NCBI GenBank assembly: GCA_964537035.1
Contig: CAZIAK010000008.1
Location: 1-64,000 of the forward strand
Reading direction: 5' to 3'
From: CAZIAK01 sp964537035
GTDB lineage: Bacteria; Planctomycetota; B15-G4
Length of the DNA stretch: 64,000 nt
Shown here piece by piece: positions 24,628 to 33,902 of the stretch. How positions within the stretch are numbered: position 1 is the stretch's first letter; each line of letters opens with the position of its first letter. The position numbers and the translations under genes are program-made. The notes below the pieces were generated by a model. That model worked only from the letters and a program-made list of their open reading frames with translations. It had not been told where the DNA came from and ran no database searches.

Positions 24628-25917
24628 TCAGCTGCCCAGGAAGCTGGCCAGGTCGGCCAGACGCACGATGCGCATGCCCCACTTGTCCGCCTTGCGGTAC
24701 TCGTCCGTGTCTTCGAGCTCGACAGCAAACTCACCCTCGGACAGGTTCTTCTGTCCCAGGACCAGCACGTCGGTGGTCTCGCTGATGCTGCCATCGACCA
24801 CGCCGCCATGCTCAGCCAGACGAGCCTGGATGAACTCCTTGCTCAGGCTGATGGGGAACTCACCCAGCAGGTGGTAATGGAGCACACGACGAGCAGAGAA
24901 CACCGGGCTGCGCACCACGTCGCCCGGCAGCACCGGGTCGAGGAGGACCGCCTTGCCCAGCAAGCCTGCCGTCGAACCGTTGCCATCGACGGAGCGCACT
25001 TCGACCTCGCCCTTCGAGACCAGGGCTCCGTTGGGGCCAGGCCGCAGCACTTCGAAGCGCGTGCCCACTGCCAGACCGTCTTGCGAGCTGATGTCGAGCC
25101 AGACCAGGGCACCGTCACCACTCACGGCCTGGACAGAACCGTCGGCGGCCTCCGGCGCGATGGGCGCCCGATGTGCCGCGATGGCACCCAGCAGCGCAGC
25201 GGCGTCAGCCTGCTCTCGAGCCGCATCGGCCTGGGCCACGTCGAGGGTCGTCTGCAGTGACCGAGCCGAATCATCAGCGGCCTGCTGCTGATCGGTCAGA
25301 TCTTGGATGCGCCGGTCGTAGTTGTTGGCCTGGGTGATCCCGCGCTGCTGCTCGTCAGCCAGATCGCTCCGCAACTGGGCAATCTGATCGTTGAAGGCGC
25401 TCTCGTTGTCCCGGGTGAGCTGGGTCGCCGCGTCGCGGGCCGCTTCAGCAGAGGACACCGCCGACCGGGCAGCCTGCTCGGCCGTCCGCGACGCCTGAAG
25501 CGCTGACAGCAGGGCCTTGAGCGTCTGATCGACGGTCACCTGGCTGTCCACGTCGCCCAGGGCCGCACCCACGCTGACCTTGGCCGCATCGATGTCCACC
25601 GCCAGGGCGGCGGCGTTCGTGCGCGATGCCAGGTTGGCCGGATCGCTGTAGCCGACCACATCAGAGAGGGCCTTGTGCATCTCGTACTGCTCGTCCCGCA
25701 GAGCCTCCATGGCGACGAGAGCAGCCCGATCCTTGTCGGCGTCGGCCTGAATATTGGCGATATCCGCGTCGGTGACGTAGAGCAAGGCCAGGGTCCCCAG
25801 CCAGAGGATCATGATCGACACAAGCCACATGGCGTTGACCGCACCGGCTTGAGTGCGATGCTTGCAGGAGGTTTCGCTCACGATGTCCGCATCCGTTCGG
25901 GGAGGGCGACCAGACAT
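24628..25917 (-). CDS. Membrane-anchored coiled-coil protein with C-terminal BRCT-like domain
   Basis: I chose ATG at 25917, which gives 429 residues; the frame stays open to 25998. One membrane helix lies near residues 30-50 (AMWLVSIMILWLGTLALLYV). A long alanine/glutamine/aspartate-rich helical region follows to about 240, likely a coiled coil. A beta segment (about 255-345) holds GLAVGTRFEVLRPGPNG. The last 80 residues (FPISLSKEFIQARLAEHGG, then VDGSISETTDVLVLG, then KADKWGMRIVRLADLASFL) match the BRCT pattern seen at the end of bacterial LigA. Function unknown; the topology suggests a structural or envelope-linked scaffold. Confidence 0.65.
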   Translation of the reverse strand: MSGRPPRTDADIVSETSCKHRTQAGAVNAMWLVSIMILWLGTLALLYVTDADIANIQADADKDRAALVAMEALRDEQYEMHKALSDVVGYSDPANLASRTNAAALAVDIDAAKVSVGAALGDVDSQVTVDQTLKALLSALQASRTAEQAARSAVSSAEAARDAATQLTRDNESAFNDQIAQLRSDLADEQQRGITQANNYDRRIQDLTDQQQAADDSARSLQTTLDVAQADAAREQADAAALLGAIAAHRAPIAPEAADGSVQAVSGDGALVWLDISSQDGLAVGTRFEVLRPGPNGALVSKGEVEVRSVDGNGSTAGLLGKAVLLDPVLPGDVVRSPVFSARRVLHYHLLGEFPISLSKEFIQARLAEHGGVVDGSISETTDVLVLGQKNLSEGEFAVELEDTDEYRKADKWGMRIVRLADLASFLGS

Positions 25918-26045
25918 GGGATAGACCCACGTTCTGGGAAGGCGCGGATTATAGGTACCGAGTCCGGGGGCGGCAACGAGCCCGAGGGAACGAGTCACAA
26001 AGCGGCTCCCCAGAGAGCCCGGGGAGCGCTATCCTCAGCGGCATC

Positions 26046-26663
26046 ATGGGCCAAATCATTGGATTGCTGGGCGGTGTGGCCAGCGGCAAATCTACCGTGG
26101 CGAATCTGCTGGCCGAGGCGGGCTGGCTGGTCCTGGACGCCGACGAGGTGGCCCGGCAGGTGGTCTGCGAGCCCGCCGTGACCCAGGCCCTGGCCAGCCG
26201 TTTCGGCGCAGACCTCTTTGACAGCGAGGGCTCCCTGGACAGGGCCCTGCTGGCCGACAGGGCCTTCTCCAGCCCCTCCGAAACAGAGGCGCTGAACGCC
26301 ATCGTGCACCCGGCGGTACGCCAGCGGCTGGTCGCGCAGCTGGAAGCGGCCGGTAGCCGAAATGTGGCCCTGGACATCCCCCTGCTGCTCGAATCGCCCT
26401 TGGCCGAGCGTGTGGACAAGTGGGTCTTCATTGCCTCGGAGGCAGCCCAGCGGGACCGTCGGGCCGCCACTCGCGACTGGGCACCCGGAGAGCGCGCTCG
26501 CCGGGAGGCGCTTCAGGCTGCGCTGACAGAGAAACGGGCCGCCGCCGACCACGTACTGGAAAACAACGGCACGATCGACGATCTTGGGGCGCAGGTGCAG
26601 GCCCTGCTTCGCGCATGGGCCGCAAACATCAGCCACCACACACCAGGCGATCGGGCGCCCTGA
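26046..26663 (+). CDS. coaE: Dephospho-CoA kinase
   Basis: At 205 residues this is a normal-length CoaE. It opens with IIGLLGGVASGKSTVANLL (P-loop GxxxxGKS) and LVLDADEVARQV, with the DAD motif that binds dephospho-CoA, and has the HPAVRQRL and DIPLLLES lid and substrate motifs. It catalyses the last step of coenzyme A synthesis, phosphorylating the 3' hydroxyl of dephospho-CoA. A TATCCT box lies just upstream of the start and may be a -10 element. Rho follows 83 bases downstream on the same strand. Confidence 0.95.
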   Translation: MGQIIGLLGGVASGKSTVANLLAEAGWLVLDADEVARQVVCEPAVTQALASRFGADLFDSEGSLDRALLADRAFSSPSETEALNAIVHPAVRQRLVAQLEAAGSRNVALDIPLLLESPLAERVDKWVFIASEAAQRDRRAATRDWAPGERARREALQAALTEKRAAADHVLENNGTIDDLGAQVQALLRAWAANISHHTPGDRAP

Positions 26664-26746
26664 GCGGCCCCGCTGCCGCCGGACTCACATCCGGCTGGCC
26701 CAAAGCCCCTCCCCCTCTGCACGAGCGTTTCGCTCCCCCTGCCGCC

Positions 26747-28204
26747 ATGCCCCGAGCTCCGCGCCACTCCGCCGACCTCGACGAGACTGCCGGTGACCCC
26801 GGCGACACGTCCTCCACCTTGAACCCCTCAGACCCCGTGACCGACGACGCCAACGCAGACAGCGATGAGCTGCTCTCCGAGGGCTATCGCCCCATCAACG
26901 TCAAGAAGGCCCCGAAGCTCCCCGGGCAAGAGGGCCACGGCGAGCCCTGCGACCTGGCTGAGCTGGCCCTCCTGCCCATCCCCGAGCTGGTGAGTCGGCT
27001 GCGGCGCTACGGCCTCACCGTCCACGAAGGCATCGATCGCAGTCGCTTGCTGGTTTCGCTGATGCGCAACTCCGACAAGCTCAAGATCGATGTGGTGGGC
27101 GAAGGCCAGATCGAGCTGCTGCCCGAGGGTTACGGCTTCTTGCGCTCGTCCCGCAACACGTTCTTGCCTTCGCCAGATGACCTCTACATCGCCCCCGCCA
27201 TGGTGGAGAAATACCACCTGCGCCCGGGCATGGCGGTGCGGGGCACGCTCCGCCGGGGGCGACGCAAGGACAAGTACTTCGCCATCGACCAGATCTTGTC
27301 CATCAACGAAAAGCCCCCCGAAGAGGCGGTCCACTGGAAGCCCTTCGACGAGCTGGAGCCGATCTTCCCCAACAAGCGCATTCTGCTTGAGACCACCTCC
27401 CGGGAGTTTTCGGCGCGCATCATCGACCTCATGGCGCCCCTGGGCTTTGGGCAGCGGGGCCTGATCGTCTCGCCACCCCGGGCTGGCAAGACGATGCTGC
27501 TGAAAGACCTGGCCAACGCCGTCACCACCAACTACCCGAAGGTGAAGCTGCTGGTTTTCCTGGTCGATGAGCGCCCCGAAGAGGTCACCGACATGATCCG
27601 TTCGGTGGATGGCGAGGTGATCGCGTCCACCTTTGATGAACCGCCAGAGCGTCACGTGGCCGTGGCCGAGCGGGTCGACGAGCGCGCCCGCAGCCTGGTC
27701 GAATCTGGCTACGACGTGGTGCTGCTCATCGACTCGATCACCCGGCTGGGGCGAGCCTTCAACGCCGCCGCCCGCACCAGCGGCCGCATCCTGTCCGGTG
27801 GACTCGAAGCCAAGGCCCTACAGAAGCCCAAGCGCCTGTTCGGCGCCGCCCGCAACATCGAAGACGGCGGCTCACTGACCATCCTGGCCTCTGCGCTGAT
27901 CGAGACCAACTCGCGCATGGACGAGGTCATCTTCGAGGAGTTCAAGGGCACGGGCAACATGGAGATCGTGCTCTCACGGGCCATCAGCGAGCAGCGCATC
28001 TTCCCCGCCATCGACGTCCATCGCTCGGGCACGCGCATGGAAGACCTGCTCTTCGACCCCCAAGAGGCCGATCTGGTGCGGGACCTGCGCACGGCCCTGG
28101 CCGACCTCACCCCGATCGACGCCGCCGAACAGCTGCTCGAGCGCATGCACAAGACCGCCAGCAACCCTGAGTTTCTGCTCGGCCTGCGCAGCGGACGCTT
28201 CTGA
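26747..28204 (+). CDS. rho: Transcription termination factor Rho
   Basis: ATG at 26747 gives 485 residues; the frame is open further upstream, but that part is not Rho-like. After an acidic N-terminal extension of about 60 residues comes the Rho N-terminal helix bundle (LAELALLPIPELVSRLRRYG), the cold-shock-like RNA-binding fold (GVLELLPEGYGFLR type, here IELLPEGYGFLRSS), the Walker A motif SPPRAGKTMLLKDL, the DERPEEVTDM block and the Walker B VVLLIDSITRLGRAFN. It is a hexameric RNA helicase that ends transcription. The extension is a common lineage-specific feature in high-GC bacteria. Confidence 0.96.
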   Translation: MPRAPRHSADLDETAGDPGDTSSTLNPSDPVTDDANADSDELLSEGYRPINVKKAPKLPGQEGHGEPCDLAELALLPIPELVSRLRRYGLTVHEGIDRSRLLVSLMRNSDKLKIDVVGEGQIELLPEGYGFLRSSRNTFLPSPDDLYIAPAMVEKYHLRPGMAVRGTLRRGRRKDKYFAIDQILSINEKPPEEAVHWKPFDELEPIFPNKRILLETTSREFSARIIDLMAPLGFGQRGLIVSPPRAGKTMLLKDLANAVTTNYPKVKLLVFLVDERPEEVTDMIRSVDGEVIASTFDEPPERHVAVAERVDERARSLVESGYDVVLLIDSITRLGRAFNAAARTSGRILSGGLEAKALQKPKRLFGAARNIEDGGSLTILASALIETNSRMDEVIFEEFKGTGNMEIVLSRAISEQRIFPAIDVHRSGTRMEDLLFDPQEADLVRDLRTALADLTPIDAAEQLLERMHKTASNPEFLLGLRSGRF

Positions 28205-28275
28205 GCCGCTGGCCGCCGAAGGTGCTCGCTCGGCGCACGGGACGCAACGCCCGGGCTGCTCGGAGCGACCGGCGC

Positions 28276-29211
28276 TCAGAAGCCCGCCAGCTTGATGGAC
28301 GGGCTGGGAGCCCAGCCCCGTCCCCCTGCGTCGGTCTCGACCAGCTGCCAGTCGCCCCGGTTCTCTTCAGAGCGCACCACCGTGCCCACCTCGAGGCGAA
28401 ACAGCAGCTTGCCCTCGTCTCGTGGCTCGGCCCGCACCTGGGCATCAGCCACCACCACGGCTCGGTCGAGGTCTCGCTCTCGGGCACGGTCGAATCCCAC
28501 CCAGGCCAGCAGACCCACCAGCGCGACGAACAGAGCCGCCCTGGGAGCAGCTTTCGGTGCCCGACGGCGCAAGCAAAGCAGCGCCAAGGCCAGACCCGCG
28601 AGGCCGGCCAGCAGTTGATCGGACTCTGACTTCGCCAGCCACAACGGCAGACGCAGCAGGCTCTCGGTGAAGCTGCTCGCCGCCAGGCTGGCTTGCCCCA
28701 GCCTGGCGCGTACCTGATCGAGGTTGCGCCGGGCGGTGGCGTCTCTCGGAGCGCTGCGCAGGGCCGCCTCCAGGTGCCAGATGGCCAGGCCCAGGTCGCC
28801 TGATCGTGCCGCTGCCGTGCCCGCGTTGGTGTGCAGCAGGGCTCGGCGTGCCGGGTCGGCGTCTCCCGCAGCCAGCAAGGAGAAGAGATCGAGGGATTCG
28901 CCGTAGGCTCCCTTGCGGTACGCGGTCACCGCCGCGCTGAAACCCTGTTGCTGGAGAGCGTCGGAGATCACGGGCGCCTCCGTCGGCGCTCCGGGCTGCT
29001 GGGCTGTGGGCTCGGCTGTGTCGTCGGCCGCCCCATCGCCGCTCTTGCCCTCAGGCTCGGCCGCCGAAGTGCCCAGTATGACCAGGGGTTCGTCCCCATC
29101 CTGCTCTTCAACGGTGCCAACCTGTGCGGAGGCCTTGCCTGCGCAGACGGCGACAAGCAAGATCGCCAGGCAACAAGCGCGCCATGAGACCCAGAGAGGG
29201 GAGCGTGTCAT
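28276..29211 (-). CDS. batE: BatE-like protein: TPR, two membrane helices, SH3-like domain
   Basis: Last gene of the Bat operon; its ATG overlaps the batD stop as ATGA. The 311 residues show a signal peptide, an acidic linker, a TPR block (about 85-165: AAVTAYRKGAYGESLDLF, LGLAIWHLEAALRSAP), two membrane helices (about 200-240) and a bacterial SH3 fold at the end (GKLLFRLEVGTVVRSEE, DWQLVETDAGGRGW). This domain order is that of BatE in Bacteroides-type aerotolerance operons. It would sit in the inner membrane with the SH3 part in the periplasm. Confidence 0.85.
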   Translation of the reverse strand: MTRSPLWVSWRACCLAILLVAVCAGKASAQVGTVEEQDGDEPLVILGTSAAEPEGKSGDGAADDTAEPTAQQPGAPTEAPVISDALQQQGFSAAVTAYRKGAYGESLDLFSLLAAGDADPARRALLHTNAGTAAARSGDLGLAIWHLEAALRSAPRDATARRNLDQVRARLGQASLAASSFTESLLRLPLWLAKSESDQLLAGLAGLALALLCLRRRAPKAAPRAALFVALVGLLAWVGFDRARERDLDRAVVVADAQVRAEPRDEGKLLFRLEVGTVVRSEENRGDWQLVETDAGGRGWAPSPSIKLAGF

Positions 29212-31013
29212 GACTTCAGCCGCTCCAGGCTCTGGGCCAACGCCTGCGCCTCGCTCTTGATCTGATCCACGGGCAGGGCGGCCCCACCGAGGTAGGCAGC
29301 CTCCCAGCCCGTCATGGTCTGGGCCAACCGACGGGCAAGCTCCTCGTCGCTGATCATCGGCAAGGCCTCTTCAAGGGTGAGCCCGCCGGGCGGACCCCCG
29401 AAATGAGCAGCGAGGTAGCGGGCGAAAGCGGAGGCCGCGGCCGCGGCATCCCCTGCGGTACCCAGTTCGGCGTCAAGCACCCGCCGGGCGCCTCGGCGAG
29501 CCAGCAGGGCCGGGTTGTCATCACGCCAGCGGGCACGCCCCGAGCGCCACTCAGAAAAGGCCAGGGCCAAGGCCCCGCCCACAGGCCAGATCCAGGCCGG
29601 GAGCCATGGCTGGGCCGGCGCGGGCAGGCGCTCCCGAATGGTCTCCAGATCGTTGAGCAGCTCTTCGGGGGTGTTCAGCTCGGTCAGACCTTCGCTGCCG
29701 CCGGGAGAGACATCCAACTCGAAGGGCCCCACGGTGAGCGTCTCATAGCTCTCGGTCTGCGGGTCGAAGAACGAGAACTGCAGCTCAGGGATGGCCGTCA
29801 CCCGATCGTTCTTCGGCGCCAGATCCAGCACCAGCTCACGCACGGGACCATTGCGCCGATCTTCCTTGCCGAAGATGCGGAAGTCCTCGGAGAGCGCGGC
29901 GAACTCGGGCCACTCGATCATGCCCAGGTGTCCGGCGCTCCCCGGTGGCACCACCAGCCCCAGCTGCAGCTGGCAACTCTCCCCCACCACGAGCTGGCGC
30001 GGAGTCGCCCGGGCGTCCAGGCGAAAGCGCCCCACGGCGTTTGTGTAGCTCGCTGGCCGGCCCTCACGTGGCGGCTCGCGCACGGTGATCACCGGGCCTG
30101 GCTCGGTAGCAGTGGCCACCACCACCCGGCTGGGAACCGTGCTGAGCCCACCGAACAGAGAGAAGCCGCTGCTGCGACGCTGCTCCCGCTCCAGCACCAG
30201 GCGAAAGTCGAAGCGAGCGTCGCCCAGGGCCACCGTCCCCGACTCGATGGCCAACATGGGCACGGTCTGTGTGTGGACGATGGTGCTCTCACCGCCGCTG
30301 TAGTCCCTGTCGACACACGTGGGGATCTGCTCGCCCCCGGGCTGGATCGTGGCCTGAAAGAGGCGGCAATTCGGAGACGGTGGGTCCAGCAGGTGCAGGG
30401 CAGGCGACTCGGTCACCCAGGGCAGGGTGATCTCCAGGCCGTTGCGCAGACCGCTGTCGTAGGCTGCCTCGAGCACGCTGAAGCGCACGCCGATGTCGAC
30501 CACCTGGCCGAGCCAGAGTTCGTGGGTCGCCGGCGTCACCTCGATGGAGACCAGGTCGTCCCGCAGGGTGCTGGGGCCCACGTCGACCAGCTGCGGCAGA
30601 GAGGCGACCTCGGAGCCGCGACAGCTGAAGCGAAACGGCGGGATGGCCAGCTGCCCCTGAACCTGGGGCACCAGCTCGAACTCCCATACCGTGCTGACCG
30701 AGTTGCTGCGCCGTCCGTTGATCGAACTGAACGAGCTGCGGGTGCTGGGTCCGCCAGCGAACCGTAGCCGCCCCCCCTTGACCTCGGGGACTTCGAGAAG
30801 ATCGCAGTCGAGGCTCTCGTTGCCTGAAATGGTGACGGTGACGGTCATCAGCAGGCCCACCTCAGCGGGCGTGGGCTGCACGGTCACATTGATGCCCGGA
30901 GCCGCCGAGACGGCGCTGGAAAGGAGCGCCACCAGCACAACGGTGAGCGGGCGAAGCAGCGTTGCCAACGCACCGTGGCTCACCAGGGCCCTGAGGTCTG
31001 CGCCGCCGCTCAC
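29208..31013 (-). CDS. batD: BatD-like protein (oxygen-tolerance family)
   Basis: The 601-residue product starts with GTG overlapping the batC stop (GTGA). It has a hydrophobic export signal, beta-sandwich repeats of the BatD type (GINVTVQPTPAEVGLLMTVT at the start; FRLDARATPRQLVVGESCQL in the middle), a long linker, one C-terminal membrane helix (LPAWIWPVGGALALAF) and a cytoplasmic tail (ALPMISDEELARRLAQTM). BatD is the periplasmic beta-rich partner of the BatA/BatB VWA proteins. Its molecular role is not settled. Confidence 0.87.
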   Translation of the reverse strand: MSGGADLRALVSHGALATLLRPLTVVLVALLSSAVSAAPGINVTVQPTPAEVGLLMTVTVTISGNESLDCDLLEVPEVKGGRLRFAGGPSTRSSFSSINGRRSNSVSTVWEFELVPQVQGQLAIPPFRFSCRGSEVASLPQLVDVGPSTLRDDLVSIEVTPATHELWLGQVVDIGVRFSVLEAAYDSGLRNGLEITLPWVTESPALHLLDPPSPNCRLFQATIQPGGEQIPTCVDRDYSGGESTIVHTQTVPMLAIESGTVALGDARFDFRLVLEREQRRSSGFSLFGGLSTVPSRVVVATATEPGPVITVREPPREGRPASYTNAVGRFRLDARATPRQLVVGESCQLQLGLVVPPGSAGHLGMIEWPEFAALSEDFRIFGKEDRRNGPVRELVLDLAPKNDRVTAIPELQFSFFDPQTESYETLTVGPFELDVSPGGSEGLTELNTPEELLNDLETIRERLPAPAQPWLPAWIWPVGGALALAFSEWRSGRARWRDDNPALLARRGARRVLDAELGTAGDAAAAASAFARYLAAHFGGPPGGLTLEEALPMISDEELARRLAQTMTGWEAAYLGGAALPVDQIKSEAQALAQSLERLKS

Positions 31014-31936
31014 CAGTCTTTCTCCACGTCGGCCTGCTCTTGCGCTCGACGCTGGCGGTCCAGCTCCATGGCCATGGCTTCGAGTTCTTCGAGTTCTTCC
31101 ATCAGGTCGGCCACCTCGGCCGCGCTCAGCTCCGGACGAGGCTGGGCCGTGGTCTGCTCTTGCGGCTCGGGAGGCTGCTGATCGTCCGGCTGATCCTGAT
31201 CGGCCGGGTCTTGCTGTGGGTCGTCCTGGTTCTGCTCGTCCTGGTCGCCATCTTTCGACGGCTCCTGCTCGTCGCTACTGTCGTCCTTGTCCTGCTGATC
31301 CTGGTCCTTCTTCTCGTCGTCCTGGTCTTCGTCGCCTTCGTCGTTCTGCTCGTCTTCCTGCTCGCGCTGGCGCAGCTCTTCGAGCATCTCGGCCAGGTCA
31401 TCGAGCCGCGCGGTGAGCGCGGCCACCGACTCGCGAGCCTCTGCTTCCGGGGACAGACGCAAGGCCTCCATGAACTGCAGGCGGGCCTCCTCGAGCCGCG
31501 GCATGTTCTGCTCGATGGCCTCGATGAGTGGAGCAGGGTCCGCGTCGGCGGGGATGCCAGCGGGGTCGAGGGGCACACCCGCCGCCTCCAGCGCCTCCTC
31601 GGCTTGTCGCGACTGCAACACGCCAGAGTTGAACCTCGCCCGATGAGCCGACGGCCGCTGCAACGCCTTGCCGTACTCGTTCAGCGCTTCGTCGTAGCGC
31701 CCTTCTGCGGCGTAGGCGTCAGCCCGCTCGTGATAGACCAGCTCTTCTTCGGCGGAGAATGGCAGCTCGACGTAGGCCTGATCGAGCAGAACCAACGCGG
31801 CCTCGGCGTCGCCTTGTTCGAGGGACTGCCGAGCCTGGCGCAGCAGACGCACGCCCTCACCCACATCAGCCCTCGCTGGCGCCGTCAGACACAGGCTGCC
31901 TGCCAAGAAACCCACCGCCAGATACAGGCTCTTCAT
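31010..31936 (-). CDS. batC: BatC-like TPR protein with acidic Asp/Gln-rich tail
   Basis: ATG at 31936 overlaps the batB stop (ATGA) and opens a signal peptide (MKSLYLAVGFLAGSLCL, ending APARA), so it is preferred to the start at 32002. Residues 25-110 form TPR helices (VRLLRQARQSLEQGDAEAAL, YDEALNEYGKALQ). Residues about 195-270 are almost only D, E, Q, K and S, a low-complexity charged tract typical of BatC. A final coiled-coil segment follows. It is a periplasmic TPR scaffold for the VWA proteins of the operon. Confidence 0.83.
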   Translation of the reverse strand: MKSLYLAVGFLAGSLCLTAPARADVGEGVRLLRQARQSLEQGDAEAALVLLDQAYVELPFSAEEELVYHERADAYAAEGRYDEALNEYGKALQRPSAHRARFNSGVLQSRQAEEALEAAGVPLDPAGIPADADPAPLIEAIEQNMPRLEEARLQFMEALRLSPEAEARESVAALTARLDDLAEMLEELRQREQEDEQNDEGDEDQDDEKKDQDQQDKDDSSDEQEPSKDGDQDEQNQDDPQQDPADQDQPDDQQPPEPQEQTTAQPRPELSAAEVADLMEELEELEAMAMELDRQRRAQEQADVEKDW

Positions 31937-32937
31937 CTCGCGCTCCCGTCCCGGAGAATCTGTCGCGTACCCAGGCAGAGCAGGGCCAGGACCAGCCCCC
32001 ACTGGTAACGATCGATGCCCTCTTCTTTCAGTCGGCTCGCCCTGGTGACACCTTCCATGGCGGCGATGCGCTTGGCGAAGATCTCGTCCAGCGGAAACGG
32101 CGTGCGCTCCACGGACAGGTAGACCCCCGACGCCGTGCTGGCGATCTCCTGCAACAACCTGGCGTTGGGACGGCTCAAGATCAGGTTGTTCTCTTTGTCC
32201 CGCAGCAGTGTGGTCGCGCCGCGGCTGGAGCGCACGGGGATGTTGCCGCCCTCGTCCGTACCGTAGGCCACCACATGAATGGGGATGCCCCGGGCCAAGG
32301 CCTGGTACGACACTTCGGTCGGCGGCGGGTCGCTGTCGTGGTCTTCGCCATCGGTGAGCAAGATGATCACCGGCTGGCTGTTCTGCTCCTGGTCAAACGC
32401 GTCGAGGGCCAGCTCAAGCCCCTCGCCAATGGCCGTACCGCCGGTCCAGTTCGAGTGGGTGTCCACGTCGTCAAGAAAGAGCTGAAACGACGAGCCATCA
32501 GAGGTCAGCGGGATCACTCGTCGGGCATCGCCAGCGAAGGTCACCAGACCCATGCGGTGTCCGCGCATCTGCTGCAGCAGTCCCCGCACGTCTCGCTTGG
32601 CCAGCTCAAGACGCGAGGGCTTCACGTCTTCGGCGAGCATGGAGCGGCTCGTGTCCAGGACGATCATGACGTCGACGCCCCGCTCCTCGATCTCTCTGCG
32701 AGAGGTGCCTACCAGGGGGCCGGCGAGGCTGGTGATGATCAACCCCAGCGCCAGCAGCGACAACCCATCGCGAAGCCAGCGCCGTCCACGGCTGAACGGG
32801 CCGCCCAAAGCCGTGGCCTGCAAACCCAGCAGCGCCCTTCGACGCTTGCCCGCCCGGGACACGGCCAGCGCCACGTACACAGCCAGGGGCAGCAGCGCCA
32901 CCAGCCAGAGCAACGTATCGGGGCGAGACAGGCTCAC
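31933..32937 (-). CDS. batB: BatB-like VWA-domain membrane protein
   Basis: The 334-residue protein has two N-terminal membrane helices and one near the C-terminus flanking a von Willebrand factor A domain. The metal-ion-dependent adhesion site is complete: DTSRS (DxSxS), GGTAIGEGL with the Thr, and LLTDGEDHD with the Asp. The GTG start overlaps the batA stop. Paired VWA proteins BatA and BatB form a membrane complex served by the MoxR ATPase. Stress tolerance and envelope roles are reported for the family, with no single agreed function. Confidence 0.88.
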   Translation of the reverse strand: MSLSRPDTLLWLVALLPLAVYVALAVSRAGKRRRALLGLQATALGGPFSRGRRWLRDGLSLLALGLIITSLAGPLVGTSRREIEERGVDVMIVLDTSRSMLAEDVKPSRLELAKRDVRGLLQQMRGHRMGLVTFAGDARRVIPLTSDGSSFQLFLDDVDTHSNWTGGTAIGEGLELALDAFDQEQNSQPVIILLTDGEDHDSDPPPTEVSYQALARGIPIHVVAYGTDEGGNIPVRSSRGATTLLRDKENNLILSRPNARLLQEIASTASGVYLSVERTPFPLDEIFAKRIAAMEGVTRASRLKEEGIDRYQWGLVLALLCLGTRQILRDGSAR

Positions 32938-33902
32938 GAGGTCGACTCCAGATAGGGGCCACGGTGCAGCAGCAGCTCAAGGGCCAGGAGCAGAGCCGCC
33001 GCCACCAACCACAAGGGGTACAGGTCGGTGTAGTCGGTGTAGCGCAGATCTTCCCGCTCTGTCTTCTCCAACTCGTCGATCAACTCGTAGACCTGCTCGA
33101 GGACCTGCGCCGTGCGGGCCCGGAAGAACTGCCCGCCCGTGGTCTCAGCCACGTATTCGAGCAGGGTCGTGTCGAGGTCAGCTTCGCGCACATTGCCGAA
33201 GACGTCCGAGGCCAGCACCACCCCGGCGCCCACGGTGTAGACCTTGATGTCGAGGTCCTTGCACAGGGCGGCGGTGTCTTCGACGGGGATGACGAACTGG
33301 TTCTCCTCGCCATCCGTGAGCAAGACGATGATCTTGCTCGCCGCGTCGCTGTCCCTCAGCTTGCGCGCGGCGTGGCCCAGGGCGGCACCGATGGCCGTGC
33401 CGTCGTCCGGGCCGTTGCTCTGCACACAGTCGAGATCGCGCAGGTGCTGCAACACGGCGCCGTTGTCGAGAGTGAGCGGGCAGACCGTGCGCGGCAGACG
33501 GGCGAAGCTCACCAGGCCCAGGCGATCGTCTGTCCTCGCGCCGACGAAGTCGGTCACCACCGAGCGCACCACGTCGATGTTGGGGACGCCCTTCTCCATG
33601 CCGGCCCGGGTCATGGACGAGCTGATGTCCACGACCAGCATGATGTCGATGCCCTCGGTGAGCACCCGGGTCTCTTCGCGTCCTTCTTGGGGACGGGCCA
33701 GGGCGACCACGATCAGCGCCGCAGCCAAGAGCAGGGCGCCACCGGGGAGCCAGGCGGTGCGCACACGCCACGACCGCGGCAATCCCCCGAGCACCTGTGC
33801 GCTGCCACCATCGACCACGGCCCGACGCCGGGAGCGAGACCACAACCCCATGGCGAGCACGGGCAGCAAGAGGGCCAGGAACCAGGGCTCACCGAAGATC
33901 AC
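32934..33902 (-). CDS. batA: BatA-like VWA-domain membrane protein
   Basis: The 322 residues start with two membrane helices (FLALLLPVLAMGLW, LLLAAALIVVALARP). The VWA domain has MIDAS residues in VVDISSSMT, DDGTAIGAALG and LLTDGEENQ, so metal binding should be intact. A C-terminal membrane helix (LYPLWLVAAALLLALELLL) closes the protein. GTG overlaps the upstream stop (GTGA). It is the paralogue of the next gene, and the pair is expected to work as one assembly in the inner membrane with the VWA domains in the periplasm. Confidence 0.88.
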   Translation of the reverse strand: MIFGEPWFLALLLPVLAMGLWSRSRRRAVVDGGSAQVLGGLPRSWRVRTAWLPGGALLLAAALIVVALARPQEGREETRVLTEGIDIMLVVDISSSMTRAGMEKGVPNIDVVRSVVTDFVGARTDDRLGLVSFARLPRTVCPLTLDNGAVLQHLRDLDCVQSNGPDDGTAIGAALGHAARKLRDSDAASKIIVLLTDGEENQFVIPVEDTAALCKDLDIKVYTVGAGVVLASDVFGNVREADLDTTLLEYVAETTGGQFFRARTAQVLEQVYELIDELEKTEREDLRYTDYTDLYPLWLVAAALLLALELLLHRGPYLESTS

